DNA of 64,000 nt from Rhodovulum visakhapatnamense. GTDB lineage: Bacteria > Pseudomonadota > Alphaproteobacteria > Rhodobacterales > Rhodobacteraceae. Every line of letters starts with the position of its first letter. Position 1 is the first letter of the stretch. Below are positions 1-9,149 of this stretch, in pieces. The translations under genes were made by a program, and so were the position numbers. The notes below the pieces were generated by a model. That model worked only from the letters and a program-made list of their open reading frames with translations. It had not been told where the DNA came from and did no database searches. The stretch spans positions 124,001 through 188,000 of the forward strand of contig NZ_SOEB01000004.1 of the NCBI RefSeq assembly GCF_004365965.1. The letters are read 5' to 3'.

Positions 1-2840
1 CCCCTCCCGAGGCCTGGGCCGAGGTCGAGATCTGGGTCAATACCGAACGCATGCGGCGGCGTCTGGTCGCCCTTTTCCAGGCCGGGCCGCCGCGCCTGCT
101 GCCGCGCATCCGCCTGGTGGCAGAGCTGTCCCGCCATCCGATCCTCGCCGATCTGCCCGCGCCCGTTTCGCCGCTTCGGCGGCGGCTGGAACTGGCGCAA
201 CTGGTCCGCGCGCTGCTGGACCGCGCCCCCGATCTGGCGGCGCGCAGTTCGGCCTTCGATCTGGCCGACAGCCTCGCCGCGTTGCTGGACGAAATGCAAA
301 CTGAGGGCGTGCCGCCCCGCGTGCTGCACCAGCTCGATGTCGGGAACCTCTCGGCGCATTGGGCGCGGGCGCGGCAATTCCTGACGCTGGTCGAGGGCTG
401 GCTTGGCGCCGACCTGTCCGACCGGCCCGGCACCGGCGCCCGCCAACGGCTGGCGGTCGAACGCCTGGCCGCGCGCTGGCGCGCCGATCCGCCCCGCCAT
501 CCCGTCATCGTCGCCGGCACGACCGGATCGCGTGGCGCGACCGCGCTGTTCCTCAGGACGGTCGCCGGTCTGCCCCAGGGGGCCGCCGTGTTGCCCGGCT
601 TCGACTTCGACATGCCCACCGCGATCTGGGAAGGCCTTGACGACGCGCTGGCCGCCGAGGACCACCCCCAGTTCCGCTTTCGCCGAATTCTCGACGACAT
701 GGGGATGGCCCCCGAGGCAGTCGCGCCCTGGATCGGCACGCCCGCCCCGTGCCCGCCGCGCAATCGTCTGGTCTCGCTCGCGCTCCGGCCCGCCCCCGTT
801 ACCGATCAGTGGATGGAGGACGGCCCCCGGCTGACCGGGCTCGACCGGGCCACAGAGGGGCTGACCCTGATCGAGGCGCCTTCGCCGCGCGCCGAGGCGC
901 TGGCCATCGCGTTGCGGCTGCGCCGGGCCGCCGAGGACGGGCAAAGCGCCGCACTGGTCACACCCGACCGGACCCTGACCCGGCAGGTGACCGCTGCGCT
1001 CGACCGCTGGGGCATCCGGCCCGACGACAGTGCGGGCATGCCGCTGCCGCTGTCGCCGCCGGGGCGGTTCCTGCGCCAGGTCGCGGCACTGTTCGGGCGG
1101 CCGCTGACGGTCGAGACGCTGCTGGCGCTGCTCAAGCATCCGCTGACCGCCTCAGGCCCGGGCCTGCGCGCCGATCACCTGCGCTGGACCCGCGAGCTGG
1201 AACTGCATCTGCGCCGGAACGGTCCGGCCTTCCCCGATGGTCGCGCGCTGATCGGCTGGGCGGCGGGCAGCGAGGACGGGCGCGAGGCCTGGGCCGTGTG
1301 GCTTTCCGCAGCGCTGGATGGCGTCGATCGGGCCGGAACAGAGCCGCTTTCAACCCATGTCGTGCGCCACCGTGCGGCCTGCGAGACCCTCGCCGCAGGT
1401 CCCGGCAGCACCGACCCCGGCGGGCTTTGGCTGGAGGAGGCGGGTGCGCAGTCCCGCGCGGCGCTGGACCTGCTGGCCGACGAAGCCGACGCGGGCGGCG
1501 AGATGACCCCCGGCGATTTTTCGGCGCTGCTCGACTCGGTGCTGCGCGACGGCACCGTGCGCAGCGCGGTCGAGCCGCATCCCGGGGTGATGATCTGGGG
1601 CACACTCGAGGCCCGCGTTCAGGGCGCCGATCTGGTGATCCTCGGCGGACTGAACGAGGGCACCTGGCCCGAAACCCCGGCGCCCGATCCCTGGCTGAAC
1701 CGGCAGATGCGGGCCGAGGCGGGGCTGTTGCTGCCCGAACGTCAGATCGGGCTGGCCGCGCATGACTTTCAGCAGGCGGTCTGCGCCCCCGAAGTGGTGA
1801 TCTCGCGCGCGATCCGCACGGCCGAGGCCCAGACCGTGCCCGCGCGCTGGCTAAACCGGCTGACCAACCTGATGGACGGGCTGGGCGGCACTGGCGGCCC
1901 CGAGGCGCTGGCCGCGATGCGGGCGCGGGGGCAAGGCTGGCTTGACATGGCGCAGGCGCTCGACCGGCCCGCCGAACCGCTGCCCGCCGCGCGTCGCCCC
2001 TCGCCCCGGCCGCCCGTCGACCGCCGCCCCGACCGGCTGTCGGTCACGGCTGTCGAGCGGCTGATCCGCGACCCCTATGCCGTCTATGCCCGCCATATCC
2101 TGCGGCTGAAGCGTCTCGATCCGCTGGTGCGCAGCGCCGATGCGCCGCTGCGGGGCACGGTCCTGCACAAGGTGATGGAGCGGTTCCTGTCACAGCCGCT
2201 CGACCCCGATCCGGACCGGGCCCAGGCCGATCTGATGGCCATCGCCGACGAGGTTCTGGCAACCGAGGCACCCTGGCCCGCGGCCCGCGCGCTTTGGCGG
2301 GCACGGCTCGGGCGCGCGGCCGAAAGCTTTCTGCGCGACGAGGCGGTGCGCCAGGCCGAGGCCGTCTGCATCGCCCGCGAACACCCGGGCGCGGCGCGGC
2401 TGGACAACGGCTTCACCCTCACCGCGCAGGCCGACCGGATCGACCGCCGCCCCGATGGCCGCCTCATCCTCTACGATTACAAGACCGGCACGCCACCCAG
2501 CCTGAAGGCGATGGAGGCTTTCGACAAGCAATTGCTGCTGGAGGCCTGCATCGCCGAACGCGGCGGCTTCGAGGACATCCCGGCCGCGCCCGTCGATCAC
2601 GTCACCTATATCGGCCTCGGCCAGCCGCCGAAGACCGTGACCAATACGCTGGACGACGATCTGGTCGCGCGAACCTGGGCCGAGCTTGACCGGTTGATCG
2701 CCCGCTATGCCCGGCCGGAACAGGGCTATACCGCCCGCAACCGCATCCAGAAGCGCAGCGACATCACCGATTACGACCTGCTGTCGCGCTTTGGCGAATG
2801 GGATGAAACCGACCCGCCAGACCCGGAGGATGTGGGATGA
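1..2840 (+). CDS. addB: AddB, double-strand break repair helicase-nuclease subunit (5' end missing)
   Basis: Subunit of the AddAB helicase-nuclease, which processes double-strand DNA ends for RecA-dependent repair, the role RecBCD has in enterobacteria. The reading frame is open from the left edge: in-frame codons before the first ATG at 51 (EIWVNTERMRRR) match the conserved AddB N-terminal region, so the true start lies outside the window. The C-terminal third carries a RecB-type nuclease motif DYKTG (about 2476-2490) preceded by an aspartate-rich QADRIDRR segment. The stop overlaps the addA start by 4 bases (ATGA), implying translational coupling. About 945 codons are present; alphaproteobacterial AddB proteins are usually somewhat longer. 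Identification is firm from motif and partner gene. Confidence 0.95.
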   Translation, partial: PPEAWAEVEIWVNTERMRRRLVALFQAGPPRLLPRIRLVAELSRHPILADLPAPVSPLRRRLELAQLVRALLDRAPDLAARSSAFDLADSLAALLDEMQTEGVPPRVLHQLDVGNLSAHWARARQFLTLVEGWLGADLSDRPGTGARQRLAVERLAARWRADPPRHPVIVAGTTGSRGATALFLRTVAGLPQGAAVLPGFDFDMPTAIWEGLDDALAAEDHPQFRFRRILDDMGMAPEAVAPWIGTPAPCPPRNRLVSLALRPAPVTDQWMEDGPRLTGLDRATEGLTLIEAPSPRAEALAIALRLRRAAEDGQSAALVTPDRTLTRQVTAALDRWGIRPDDSAGMPLPLSPPGRFLRQVAALFGRPLTVETLLALLKHPLTASGPGLRADHLRWTRELELHLRRNGPAFPDGRALIGWAAGSEDGREAWAVWLSAALDGVDRAGTEPLSTHVVRHRAACETLAAGPGSTDPGGLWLEEAGAQSRAALDLLADEADAGGEMTPGDFSALLDSVLRDGTVRSAVEPHPGVMIWGTLEARVQGADLVILGGLNEGTWPETPAPDPWLNRQMRAEAGLLLPERQIGLAAHDFQQAVCAPEVVISRAIRTAEAQTVPARWLNRLTNLMDGLGGTGGPEALAAMRARGQGWLDMAQALDRPAEPLPAARRPSPRPPVDRRPDRLSVTAVERLIRDPYAVYARHILRLKRLDPLVRSADAPLRGTVLHKVMERFLSQPLDPDPDRAQADLMAIADEVLATEAPWPAARALWRARLGRAAESFLRDEAVRQAEAVCIAREHPGAARLDNGFTLTAQADRIDRRPDGRLILYDYKTGTPPSLKAMEAFDKQLLLEACIAERGGFEDIPAAPVDHVTYIGLGQPPKTVTNTLDDDLVARTWAELDRLIARYARPEQGYTARNRIQKRSDITDYDLLSRFGEWDETDPPDPEDVG

Positions 2841-5800
2841 CCCGGAACGAGGCGACCGAACGGCAGATCCAGGCGGCCGACCCGTCGGGGTCTGTCTGGC
2901 TGTCGGCCAATGCGGGGTCGGGCAAGACCCGGGTTCTGACCGACCGGGTGGCACGGCTTCTGTTGGCAGGGGTGCCGCCGCAGCGCATCCTGTGCCTGAC
3001 CTACACCAAGGCCGCCGCAGGCGAGATGCAGAACCGGCTGTTCGACCGGCTGGGTGGCTGGGCGATGCTGGCCGATGCCGATCTGCGCAAGGCGCTGCAC
3101 GAGCTGGGCGTCGAGACCGCCATCGGCGAGGACACCCTGCGCGAGGCGCGGCGGCTCTTCGCGCGTGCCATCGAGGCGCCGGGCGGGTTGAAGATCCAGA
3201 CCATCCATTCCTTCTGCGCGGGGCTTCTGCGGCGGTTTCCGCTCGAGGCCGGGGTCTCGCCGCAATTCGTCGAGATGGACGACCGCAACGCCCGCCGCCT
3301 GCGGGCCGAGCTGGTCGATGCGCTGGCCGAAGGGCCTGAGGCCGATCGCTTTGCCGATCTGGCCCGGTTTCACACCGATGCCGAGCTGGATGCGCTGACC
3401 GCCGAGATCGCCAGCCATCGCGACCGGTTTCCGGCCACCGCCGACCCGGGCGCGATCTGGAAAAGCTTCGGCCTTTCCACCGATGAGGACAGCACGGTCC
3501 TGCTGCGCGGCGTCTTCACCGGGACCGAAGAGGCCCTGCTGACCCGGCTGAAATCCGCGCTGGCCGGAGGCGGCAAGACCGATCAGACCGCCGCCGCCAA
3601 GCTTGGCGCGCTGAATCTCGGCGGGGCCGACCGGGCCCTGTTGCTGGGGCTTGAAGATATCCTGCTGACCGGCTCGGCCGCCAAACAGCCGTTTTCGGCC
3701 AAGACAGGGTCTTTTCCCACCAAGGCGGTCCGGGCCGCGCTGGGGGCCGATCTGGTGCCGCTGGAAGACCTGATGATCCGGGTCGAAACCGCGCGGCCCC
3801 GGCGGCTGGCGCTGGATGCGGCCGAGCGGACGCTGGCCCTGCACCGCTTTGCCGAAGCCTTCCTGCCCGCCTATGCGGCGCGCAAACAGCTGCAGGGCTG
3901 GCTCGATTTCGACGACCTGATCCTGAAGGCGCGCGATCTGCTGACCGATCCGGGCGTCGCGCAATGGGTGCTGTTCCGGCTCGATGGCGGGCTCGACCAT
4001 ATCCTTGTCGACGAGGCGCAGGACACAAGCCCGGTGCAATGGCAGGTGATCGAGCTTCTGGCGCAGGAATTCACCGCGGGCGAGGGCGCGCGGAGCGGGG
4101 TCGAGCGCACGATCTTCGTCGTCGGCGACAAGAAGCAGTCGATCTATTCCTTCCAGGGCGCCGACCCCGAGGGCTTCGACCGGATGCGCGCGCTGTTCCG
4201 CGACCGGCTGGAAAATGTCGACCGCGGCCTGTTGAACCTGACGCTGGAGTATTCGTTCCGCTCCTCCGAGGCGATCCTCGGCGCCGTCGACCGGACCTTT
4301 CCGGAAGGCGCGCGGGCGGGGCTCGACCGCGAGATGCGGCACCGCGCCTTCCATGCCGATCTGCCCGGGCGGGTCGATATCTGGCCCGTGGTCGAGGATA
4401 GCGAGGCCGCCGATCCGGGGCATTGGGCCGATCCGGTCGACATGCTGGGCGCCTCGCATCACAGCGTGCGGCTGGCGCGTCAGGTGGCATCGGAAATCCG
4501 CGCCATGATCGACCGGGGCGAGACCGTTGCCGCCAAGGGCGGGGGACGCCGCCCGATCCATGAGGGCGACATCCTGATCCTGGTGCAAAGCCGGACGGAT
4601 CTGTTTCACGAGATCATCCGCGCCTGCAAGGCCGAGCGGCTGGAAGTGGCCGGCGCCGACCGGCTGAAGATCGGCGGCGAACTTGCGGTGCGCGACCTGA
4701 CCGCGCTTTTCTCCTTCCTGGCGTTGCCCGAGGACGACCTGTCGCTGGCCTCGGCCCTGCGCTCGCCCTTGTTCGGCTGGAGCGAGGATGCCCTGTTCCG
4801 GCTGGCAGCACGCCGCAAGGGCTATCTCTGGCAGGCGCTTAGACACGCCGATTGGACTGGCACAGAGACGATTCCGGTGTTGCAGGCGCTGCTGGACGAG
4901 GCCGATTTCCTGCGCCCCTACGACCTGCTGGAACGCATCCTCACCCGCCATGACGGGCGCCGCAGGCTGGTGGCGCGGCTCGGGCAGGAGGCCGAGGACG
5001 GCATCGATGCGCTGCTGACCCAGGCGCTGTCCTATGAGACGACCGAGGTCCCTTCGCTAACAGGCTTCCTGGCCTGGCTGTCGAGTGGCGAGGTCGAGAT
5101 CAAGCGCCAGCTCGATGCGGCGGGGCGGCGGATCCGGGTGATGACGGTGCATGGCGCCAAGGGGCTCGAGGCGCCGGTGGTGATCCTGCCGCATACGGCG
5201 CAGCGCACTGTCACCATCCGCGACCAGATCTATACGCTGGAAAACGGCCTGCCCGCATGGAAGACCGGATCGGACGAGCGCCCCGAGGCACTGGCAGCCG
5301 CCCATGCGGCGCGTGTCCAGCGCGAGGAGGAGGAACGGTCGCGGCTGTTATACGTCGCCATGACCCGGGCCGAACAATGGCTGATCGTGGCGGCGGCCGG
5401 AAAGCTCGCGAAGGATGGCAGCGACTGGTACAGCCGCATCCGCCGCGGCACCGAGGCGCTTGGCCCCGTGCCACACGATTTCGGTTTCGGCGAGGGGCTG
5501 CGCTATGAACGCGGGCTCTGGCCGGAAGACCGCGTCGTGATCGCGCCCGAGACGGCGCTGCCCGAAACCGCGCTTGCCGACTGGGCGCTGCGCGACGCGC
5601 CCCGCCCCGAACGGCCGCCGCAACCGCTGTCGCCGTCCGATCTGGGCGGCGCCAAGGCCCTGTCGGGCGACCCGCTTGGCACCGCCGAGACCGAGGATGT
5701 CCGGGCGGCGGGCACCTGGATGCACCTGCTCCTGGAACATCTGCCGGGCACCGATCCGGCCGACCGCCCGGCGCTGGCCCGCGCGCTTTTGGCCACGGCC

Positions 5801-6205
5801 GACCCGCCCGCGCCCGAGGCCGCGATCCCGGCCCTTGCCGCCGAGGCCGAGGCCCTGATGGCGCGGCCCGATCTGGCGCCGGTCTTCGCCCCCGGCACGC
5901 TGGCCGAGGTTCCGCTGACCGCGCCCCTGGGCCAGGGGCGGCTGAGCGGCACGGTCGACCGGCTGATCGTCTCGCCCGGCCGGATCACCGCCGTCGATTT
6001 CAAGACCAACGCGGTCGTGCCGTACCGGCCCGAAGACACGCCCGAGGGCATCCTGCGCCAGCTGGGCGCCTATGCAGTGGCGCTGGCGCAGATCTATCCC
6101 GGCCGCGAGATCGAGACGGCCGTTCTGTGGACCCGGACGGCCAGGCTGATGACGATCCCGCGAGAGCTGGGCCAGGCGGCGCTGGCCCGGGCGGGGCTGG
6201 CTTGA
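2837..6205 (+). CDS. addA: AddA, UvrD-like helicase/nuclease subunit
   Basis: The 1122-residue helicase and second nuclease subunit of AddAB. Near the N-terminus it has a Walker A motif (SANAGSGKTRVLTDRV), followed by helicase motif Ia/Ib (LTYTKAAAGEM, TIHSFC), the Walker B-like ILVDEAQDTS and motif III VVGDKKQSIYSFQGADP. Later come VMTVHGAKGLEAPVV (motif V) and LLYVAMTRAE (motif VI). The C-terminal RecB-family nuclease motif is AVDFKTN. All expected catalytic motifs are intact. ATG at 2837 overlaps the addB stop. The trxA gene follows 60 bases later, a common order in Rhodobacterales. Confidence 0.96.
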   Translation: MTRNEATERQIQAADPSGSVWLSANAGSGKTRVLTDRVARLLLAGVPPQRILCLTYTKAAAGEMQNRLFDRLGGWAMLADADLRKALHELGVETAIGEDTLREARRLFARAIEAPGGLKIQTIHSFCAGLLRRFPLEAGVSPQFVEMDDRNARRLRAELVDALAEGPEADRFADLARFHTDAELDALTAEIASHRDRFPATADPGAIWKSFGLSTDEDSTVLLRGVFTGTEEALLTRLKSALAGGGKTDQTAAAKLGALNLGGADRALLLGLEDILLTGSAAKQPFSAKTGSFPTKAVRAALGADLVPLEDLMIRVETARPRRLALDAAERTLALHRFAEAFLPAYAARKQLQGWLDFDDLILKARDLLTDPGVAQWVLFRLDGGLDHILVDEAQDTSPVQWQVIELLAQEFTAGEGARSGVERTIFVVGDKKQSIYSFQGADPEGFDRMRALFRDRLENVDRGLLNLTLEYSFRSSEAILGAVDRTFPEGARAGLDREMRHRAFHADLPGRVDIWPVVEDSEAADPGHWADPVDMLGASHHSVRLARQVASEIRAMIDRGETVAAKGGGRRPIHEGDILILVQSRTDLFHEIIRACKAERLEVAGADRLKIGGELAVRDLTALFSFLALPEDDLSLASALRSPLFGWSEDALFRLAARRKGYLWQALRHADWTGTETIPVLQALLDEADFLRPYDLLERILTRHDGRRRLVARLGQEAEDGIDALLTQALSYETTEVPSLTGFLAWLSSGEVEIKRQLDAAGRRIRVMTVHGAKGLEAPVVILPHTAQRTVTIRDQIYTLENGLPAWKTGSDERPEALAAAHAARVQREEEERSRLLYVAMTRAEQWLIVAAAGKLAKDGSDWYSRIRRGTEALGPVPHDFGFGEGLRYERGLWPEDRVVIAPETALPETALADWALRDAPRPERPPQPLSPSDLGGAKALSGDPLGTAETEDVRAAGTWMHLLLEHLPGTDPADRPALARALLATADPPAPEAAIPALAAEAEALMARPDLAPVFAPGTLAEVPLTAPLGQGRLSGTVDRLIVSPGRITAVDFKTNAVVPYRPEDTPEGILRQLGAYAVALAQIYPGREIETAVLWTRTARLMTIPRELGQAALARAGLA

Positions 6206-6230
6206 CGCTAAGGGTCGCGGTCCTTACTTT
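6202..6230 (+). promoter_or_regulatory. Possible sigma70-type promoter for trxA
   Basis: TTGACG at 6202-6207 and TACTTT at 6225-6230 are separated by 17 bases, 36 bases before the trxA start. The -35 hexamer overlaps the addA stop codon. The -10 match is weak (3/6), so this is only a candidate. Confidence 0.35.
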
Positions 6231-6265
6231 CCGGCCTCGATCCCAGGTTCCAAGGAGAGACCCAG

Positions 6266-6586
6266 ATGCCCACCCATGCCGTCACGGACGACACCTTCGA
6301 CGCCGAGGTGCGCCAGTCCGACATTCCCGTCGTCGTCGATTTCTGGGCCGAATGGTGCGGCCCCTGCAAGCAGATCGGCCCGGCCCTGGAAGAGCTGTCG
6401 GTCGAGCTGGAAGGCAAGGTGAAGATCGTCAAGGTCAATGTCGACGACAACCCGACCAGCCCGGCCCAGCTGGGCGTGCGCGGCATCCCCGCGCTCTTTC
6501 TGTTCAAGGATGGACAAGTCATTTCCAGCAAGATCGGCGCCGCGCCCAAGGCCGCGCTGCAGAACTGGATCCACGAATCCGTCTGA
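6266..6586 (+). CDS. trxA: Thioredoxin
   Basis: A 106-residue cytosolic thioredoxin, a general disulfide reductase recycled by thioredoxin reductase. The active site WCGPC has its cysteines at residues 31 and 34, and the conserved cis-proline lies in GIPALFLF. Length matches single-domain thioredoxins. There is no signal peptide. AAGGAGAG lies 7-14 bases before the ATG. It follows addA and is closed by a strong terminator, so it can be expressed on its own or by read-through from addBA. Confidence 0.95.
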   Translation: MPTHAVTDDTFDAEVRQSDIPVVVDFWAEWCGPCKQIGPALEELSVELEGKVKIVKVNVDDNPTSPAQLGVRGIPALFLFKDGQVISSKIGAAPKAALQNWIHESV

Positions 6587-6606
6587 CCCCAAGTTCAGGC
6601 TGAGAC

Positions 6607-6632
6607 AAAGGGGCGCCCCGGCGCCCCTTTTT
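6607..6632 (+). terminator. Rho-independent terminator after trxA
   Basis: A GC-rich stem pairs GGGGCGC (6610-6616) with GCGCCCC (6621-6627) around the 4-base loop CCCG, flanked by AAA and a run of five T. It separates trxA from hslV. Confidence 0.85.
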
Positions 6633-6696
6633 CGTGCCCGGCTTGTGGGGCAGCATCGCGCGCATATATCGGACCCGGAAATCGCAGGAGAACGGC

Positions 6697-7257
6697 ATGT
6701 CGAAAACCGAGTTTCCCGGATGGCACGGGACCACCATCATCGGCGTCCGCCGCGGCGGGCAGGTGGTGATCGCGGGCGACGGACAGGTCAGCCTGGGCCA
6801 GACCGTCATCAAGGGCACCGCCCGCAAGGTGCGCCGCCTGTCGCCCGGCGGCTATGACGTCGTCGCGGGGTTCGCCGGATCGACGGCCGATGCCTTCACA
6901 CTCCTCGAACGGCTGGAGGCCAAGCTGCAGGCAACCCCGGGCCAGCTGCAGCGCGCCGCGGTCGAGCTGGCCAAGGACTGGCGCACCGACAAGTATCTGC
7001 AAAAGCTCGAGGCCATGCTGATCGTCAGCGACGGGGCCGAGCTTTACGTGATCACCGGCGCGGGCGACGTGCTTGCCCCCGAATTCGACGTGGCCGCCAT
7101 CGGATCGGGCGGCAACTACGCGCTGGCCGCGGCCCGGGGGCTGATGGAAAATACCGAGCTTTCGGCCGAAGACGTCGCCCGCAGGGCGATGGCGATCGCG
7201 GCCGATATCTGCGTCTACACGAACGGCAACCTGACGGTGGAGACCATTTCCCGATGA
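6697..7257 (+). CDS. hslV: HslV, ATP-dependent protease peptidase subunit
   Basis: Proteasome-like threonine peptidase of the HslVU (ClpQY) protease, which degrades misfolded and regulatory proteins in the cytosol. The start MSKTEFPGW fits an AGGAG about 6 bases upstream at 6697. The conserved catalytic region ([12 protein letters not shown], then [12 protein letters not shown]) begins with Thr12, so an 11-residue propeptide must be removed to expose the catalytic threonine; enterobacterial HslV has only the initiator Met before it. The protein is 186 residues long. Its stop overlaps the hslU start (ATGA). Confidence 0.95.
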   Translation: MSKTEFPGWHGTTIIGVRRGGQVVIAGDGQVSLGQTVIKGTARKVRRLSPGGYDVVAGFAGSTADAFTLLERLEAKLQATPGQLQRAAVELAKDWRTDKYLQKLEAMLIVSDGAELYVITGAGDVLAPEFDVAAIGSGGNYALAAARGLMENTELSAEDVARRAMAIAADICVYTNGNLTVETISR

Positions 7258-8567
7258 CCGACCTGACCCCCCGCGAAATCGTCTCGGAACTCGACCGGTT
7301 CATCATCGGCCAAAGCGATGCCAAGCGCGCGGTCGCGGTCGCGCTGCGAAACCGCTGGCGGCGCAAGCAGCTGGCCGACGACCTCCGCGAAGAGGTCTAT
7401 CCCAAGAACATCCTGATGATCGGCCCGACCGGCGTCGGCAAGACCGAGATTTCGCGCCGTCTGGCCAGGCTGGCCCGGGCGCCCTTCATCAAGGTCGAGG
7501 CGACCAAGTTCACCGAAGTGGGCTATGTCGGCCGCGACGTGGAACAGATCGTGCGCGATCTGGTCGATATCGCGCTGGTGCAGACCCGCGACTGGATGCG
7601 CGAGGACGTCAAGGCCGCCGCCTACAAGGCCGCCGAGGACCGGGTGATCGCCGCCATCGCCGGATCGGATGCGCGCGAGCAGACCCGCGAGATGTTCCGC
7701 ACCAAGCTGAAGAAGGGCGAGCTTGACGACACGACGATCGAACTCGAGATCACCGACACCTCGAACCCGCTGCAAGGGATGGAGCTTCCGGGCATGGCGC
7801 CGGGGCAGGGCCAGCAGGGGATGATGTCGCTGGGCGATCTCTTCGGCAAGGCCTTCGGCGGGCGCACCGTCAAGAAGCGGATGACCGTGGCCGAAAGCTA
7901 CGAGATCCTGATTTCGGAAGAGGCCGACAAGCTTCTCGACGACGAGACGGTGAACCGGACCGCGCTGGAGGCGGTGCAGGAAAACGGCATCGTCTTCCTC
8001 GACGAGATCGACAAGGTTTGCGCCCGGTCCGACATGCGCGGCGCCGATGTCAGCCGCGAGGGCGTACAGCGCGACCTGCTGCCGCTGATCGAGGGCACGA
8101 CGGTCTCGACCAAGTACGGGCCGGTGAAGACCGACCATATCCTGTTCATCGCCTCGGGCGCGTTCCATATCGCCAAGCCCTCGGACCTGCTGCCCGAATT
8201 GCAGGGCCGGTTGCCGATCCGGGTGGAACTCAGGGCACTGACCGAGGGCGATTTTGTCCGCATCCTGACCGAGACCGACAACGCCCTGACCCGGCAATAT
8301 ACCGCGCTGATGGGCACCGAGGATGTCACCGTCGAATTCACCGAAGACGGCATCGCGGCGCTGGCCCGCGTCGCGGCCGAGGTCAATGAAAGCATCGAGA
8401 ATATCGGCGCGCGGCGGCTTTACACGGTGATGGAACGGGTCTTCGAGGAACTCAGCTTCACCGCGCCCGACCGGGGCGGCGACAGCGTCCGGGTCGATGC
8501 GGATTTCGTCGAGAAAAACCTGGGCGAGCTGACCAGATCGGCCGACATGACCCGCTATATCCTCTGA
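7254..8567 (+). CDS. hslU: HslU, AAA+ unfoldase of the HslVU protease
   Basis: The 437-residue ATPase that unfolds substrates and feeds them to HslV. Walker A is GPTGVGKTE, Walker B is IVFLDEID, and the GYVGRD pore motif that contacts substrate is present ([12 protein letters not shown]-type region near residue 90). A methionine- and glycine-rich stretch in the intermediate (I) domain (about residues 170-195) is where the family varies. The C-terminus TRYIL resembles the tail that docks into HslV pockets. It is translationally coupled to hslV. Confidence 0.96.
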   Translation: MTDLTPREIVSELDRFIIGQSDAKRAVAVALRNRWRRKQLADDLREEVYPKNILMIGPTGVGKTEISRRLARLARAPFIKVEATKFTEVGYVGRDVEQIVRDLVDIALVQTRDWMREDVKAAAYKAAEDRVIAAIAGSDAREQTREMFRTKLKKGELDDTTIELEITDTSNPLQGMELPGMAPGQGQQGMMSLGDLFGKAFGGRTVKKRMTVAESYEILISEEADKLLDDETVNRTALEAVQENGIVFLDEIDKVCARSDMRGADVSREGVQRDLLPLIEGTTVSTKYGPVKTDHILFIASGAFHIAKPSDLLPELQGRLPIRVELRALTEGDFVRILTETDNALTRQYTALMGTEDVTVEFTEDGIAALARVAAEVNESIENIGARRLYTVMERVFEELSFTAPDRGGDSVRVDADFVEKNLGELTRSADMTRYIL

Positions 8568-8573
8568 TCCCGC

Positions 8574-9146
8574 CTAGCGGGGTCGCCGCAGATAGACGTA
8601 GAAGGCGCCCTCGCCGCCATGCTTGCGGTGGGCGGGGGTCACCTGCAGCACCGCGCCGGTCAGCGGCGCCTGTTGCAGCCAGTGCGGCACCTGCCGCCGC
8701 AGAACCCCGCGCCGGTCGGCGAAGGCCGGTTCCCATTCCGTGCCGCGCCCCTTGCCGGTGATCACCAGCACCAGCCGCCGCCCCTCGGCCTGACTGCGCA
8801 GGATGAACCCGATCAGCGCCGGATGCGCTTCGGCCAGGGTCATGCCGTGCAGGTCAATCCGTGCCTCGGGGTCGAGCTTGCCCCCCTTCATCCGCAGAAA
8901 CGCCTTGCGGTCCATGCGGATCGAGGCCGGGGCCGGGTCGGGCGCGGCGGCCGGGGAGGGCGCCTTCGCGCCCAGCCGGAACGGTGCCAGCGGCGGCGGC
9001 GCTGCCTTGAGCGGCGGGGCGGGGACCGGCGCGGGCGGTGCCGTGTCGGGCACGGGGTCGGGGGCTGCGTCGCGCATCGGGCGAACCCGGCGCGCGACCT
9101 CGTCCCAAACTGCGCGGTCCTCGCGGCTGAGGCGGCGGCGACGCAA
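8574..9146 (-). CDS. Smr-domain protein
   Basis: A 190-residue protein with a proline/alanine-rich N-terminal half (about residues 25-85) and a C-terminal Smr domain. Domain hallmarks are IDLHGMT, the glycine-rich ITGKGRG, and AHRKHGGEGAF near the end. Smr domains occur in MutS2 and stand-alone proteins and can be DNA or RNA nicking endonucleases; the substrate here is unknown. The start is a TTG at 9146-9144 with GGAGG 7 bases upstream; no ATG fits the conserved N-terminal RRRRLSREDR segment. The start lies only 3 bases after the mltA stop, so the two are coupled. Confidence 0.88.
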   Translation of the reverse strand: MRRRRLSREDRAVWDEVARRVRPMRDAAPDPVPDTAPPAPVPAPPLKAAPPPLAPFRLGAKAPSPAAAPDPAPASIRMDRKAFLRMKGGKLDPEARIDLHGMTLAEAHPALIGFILRSQAEGRRLVLVITGKGRGTEWEPAFADRRGVLRRQVPHWLQQAPLTGAVLQVTPAHRKHGGEGAFYVYLRRPR

Positions 9147-9149
9147 GGC

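Noticed and set aside
2771-4951. Open frame of 726 codons opposite addA
   Set aside because: Antisense shadow of a certain gene, rich in Gln/Gly/Arg, with no domain.
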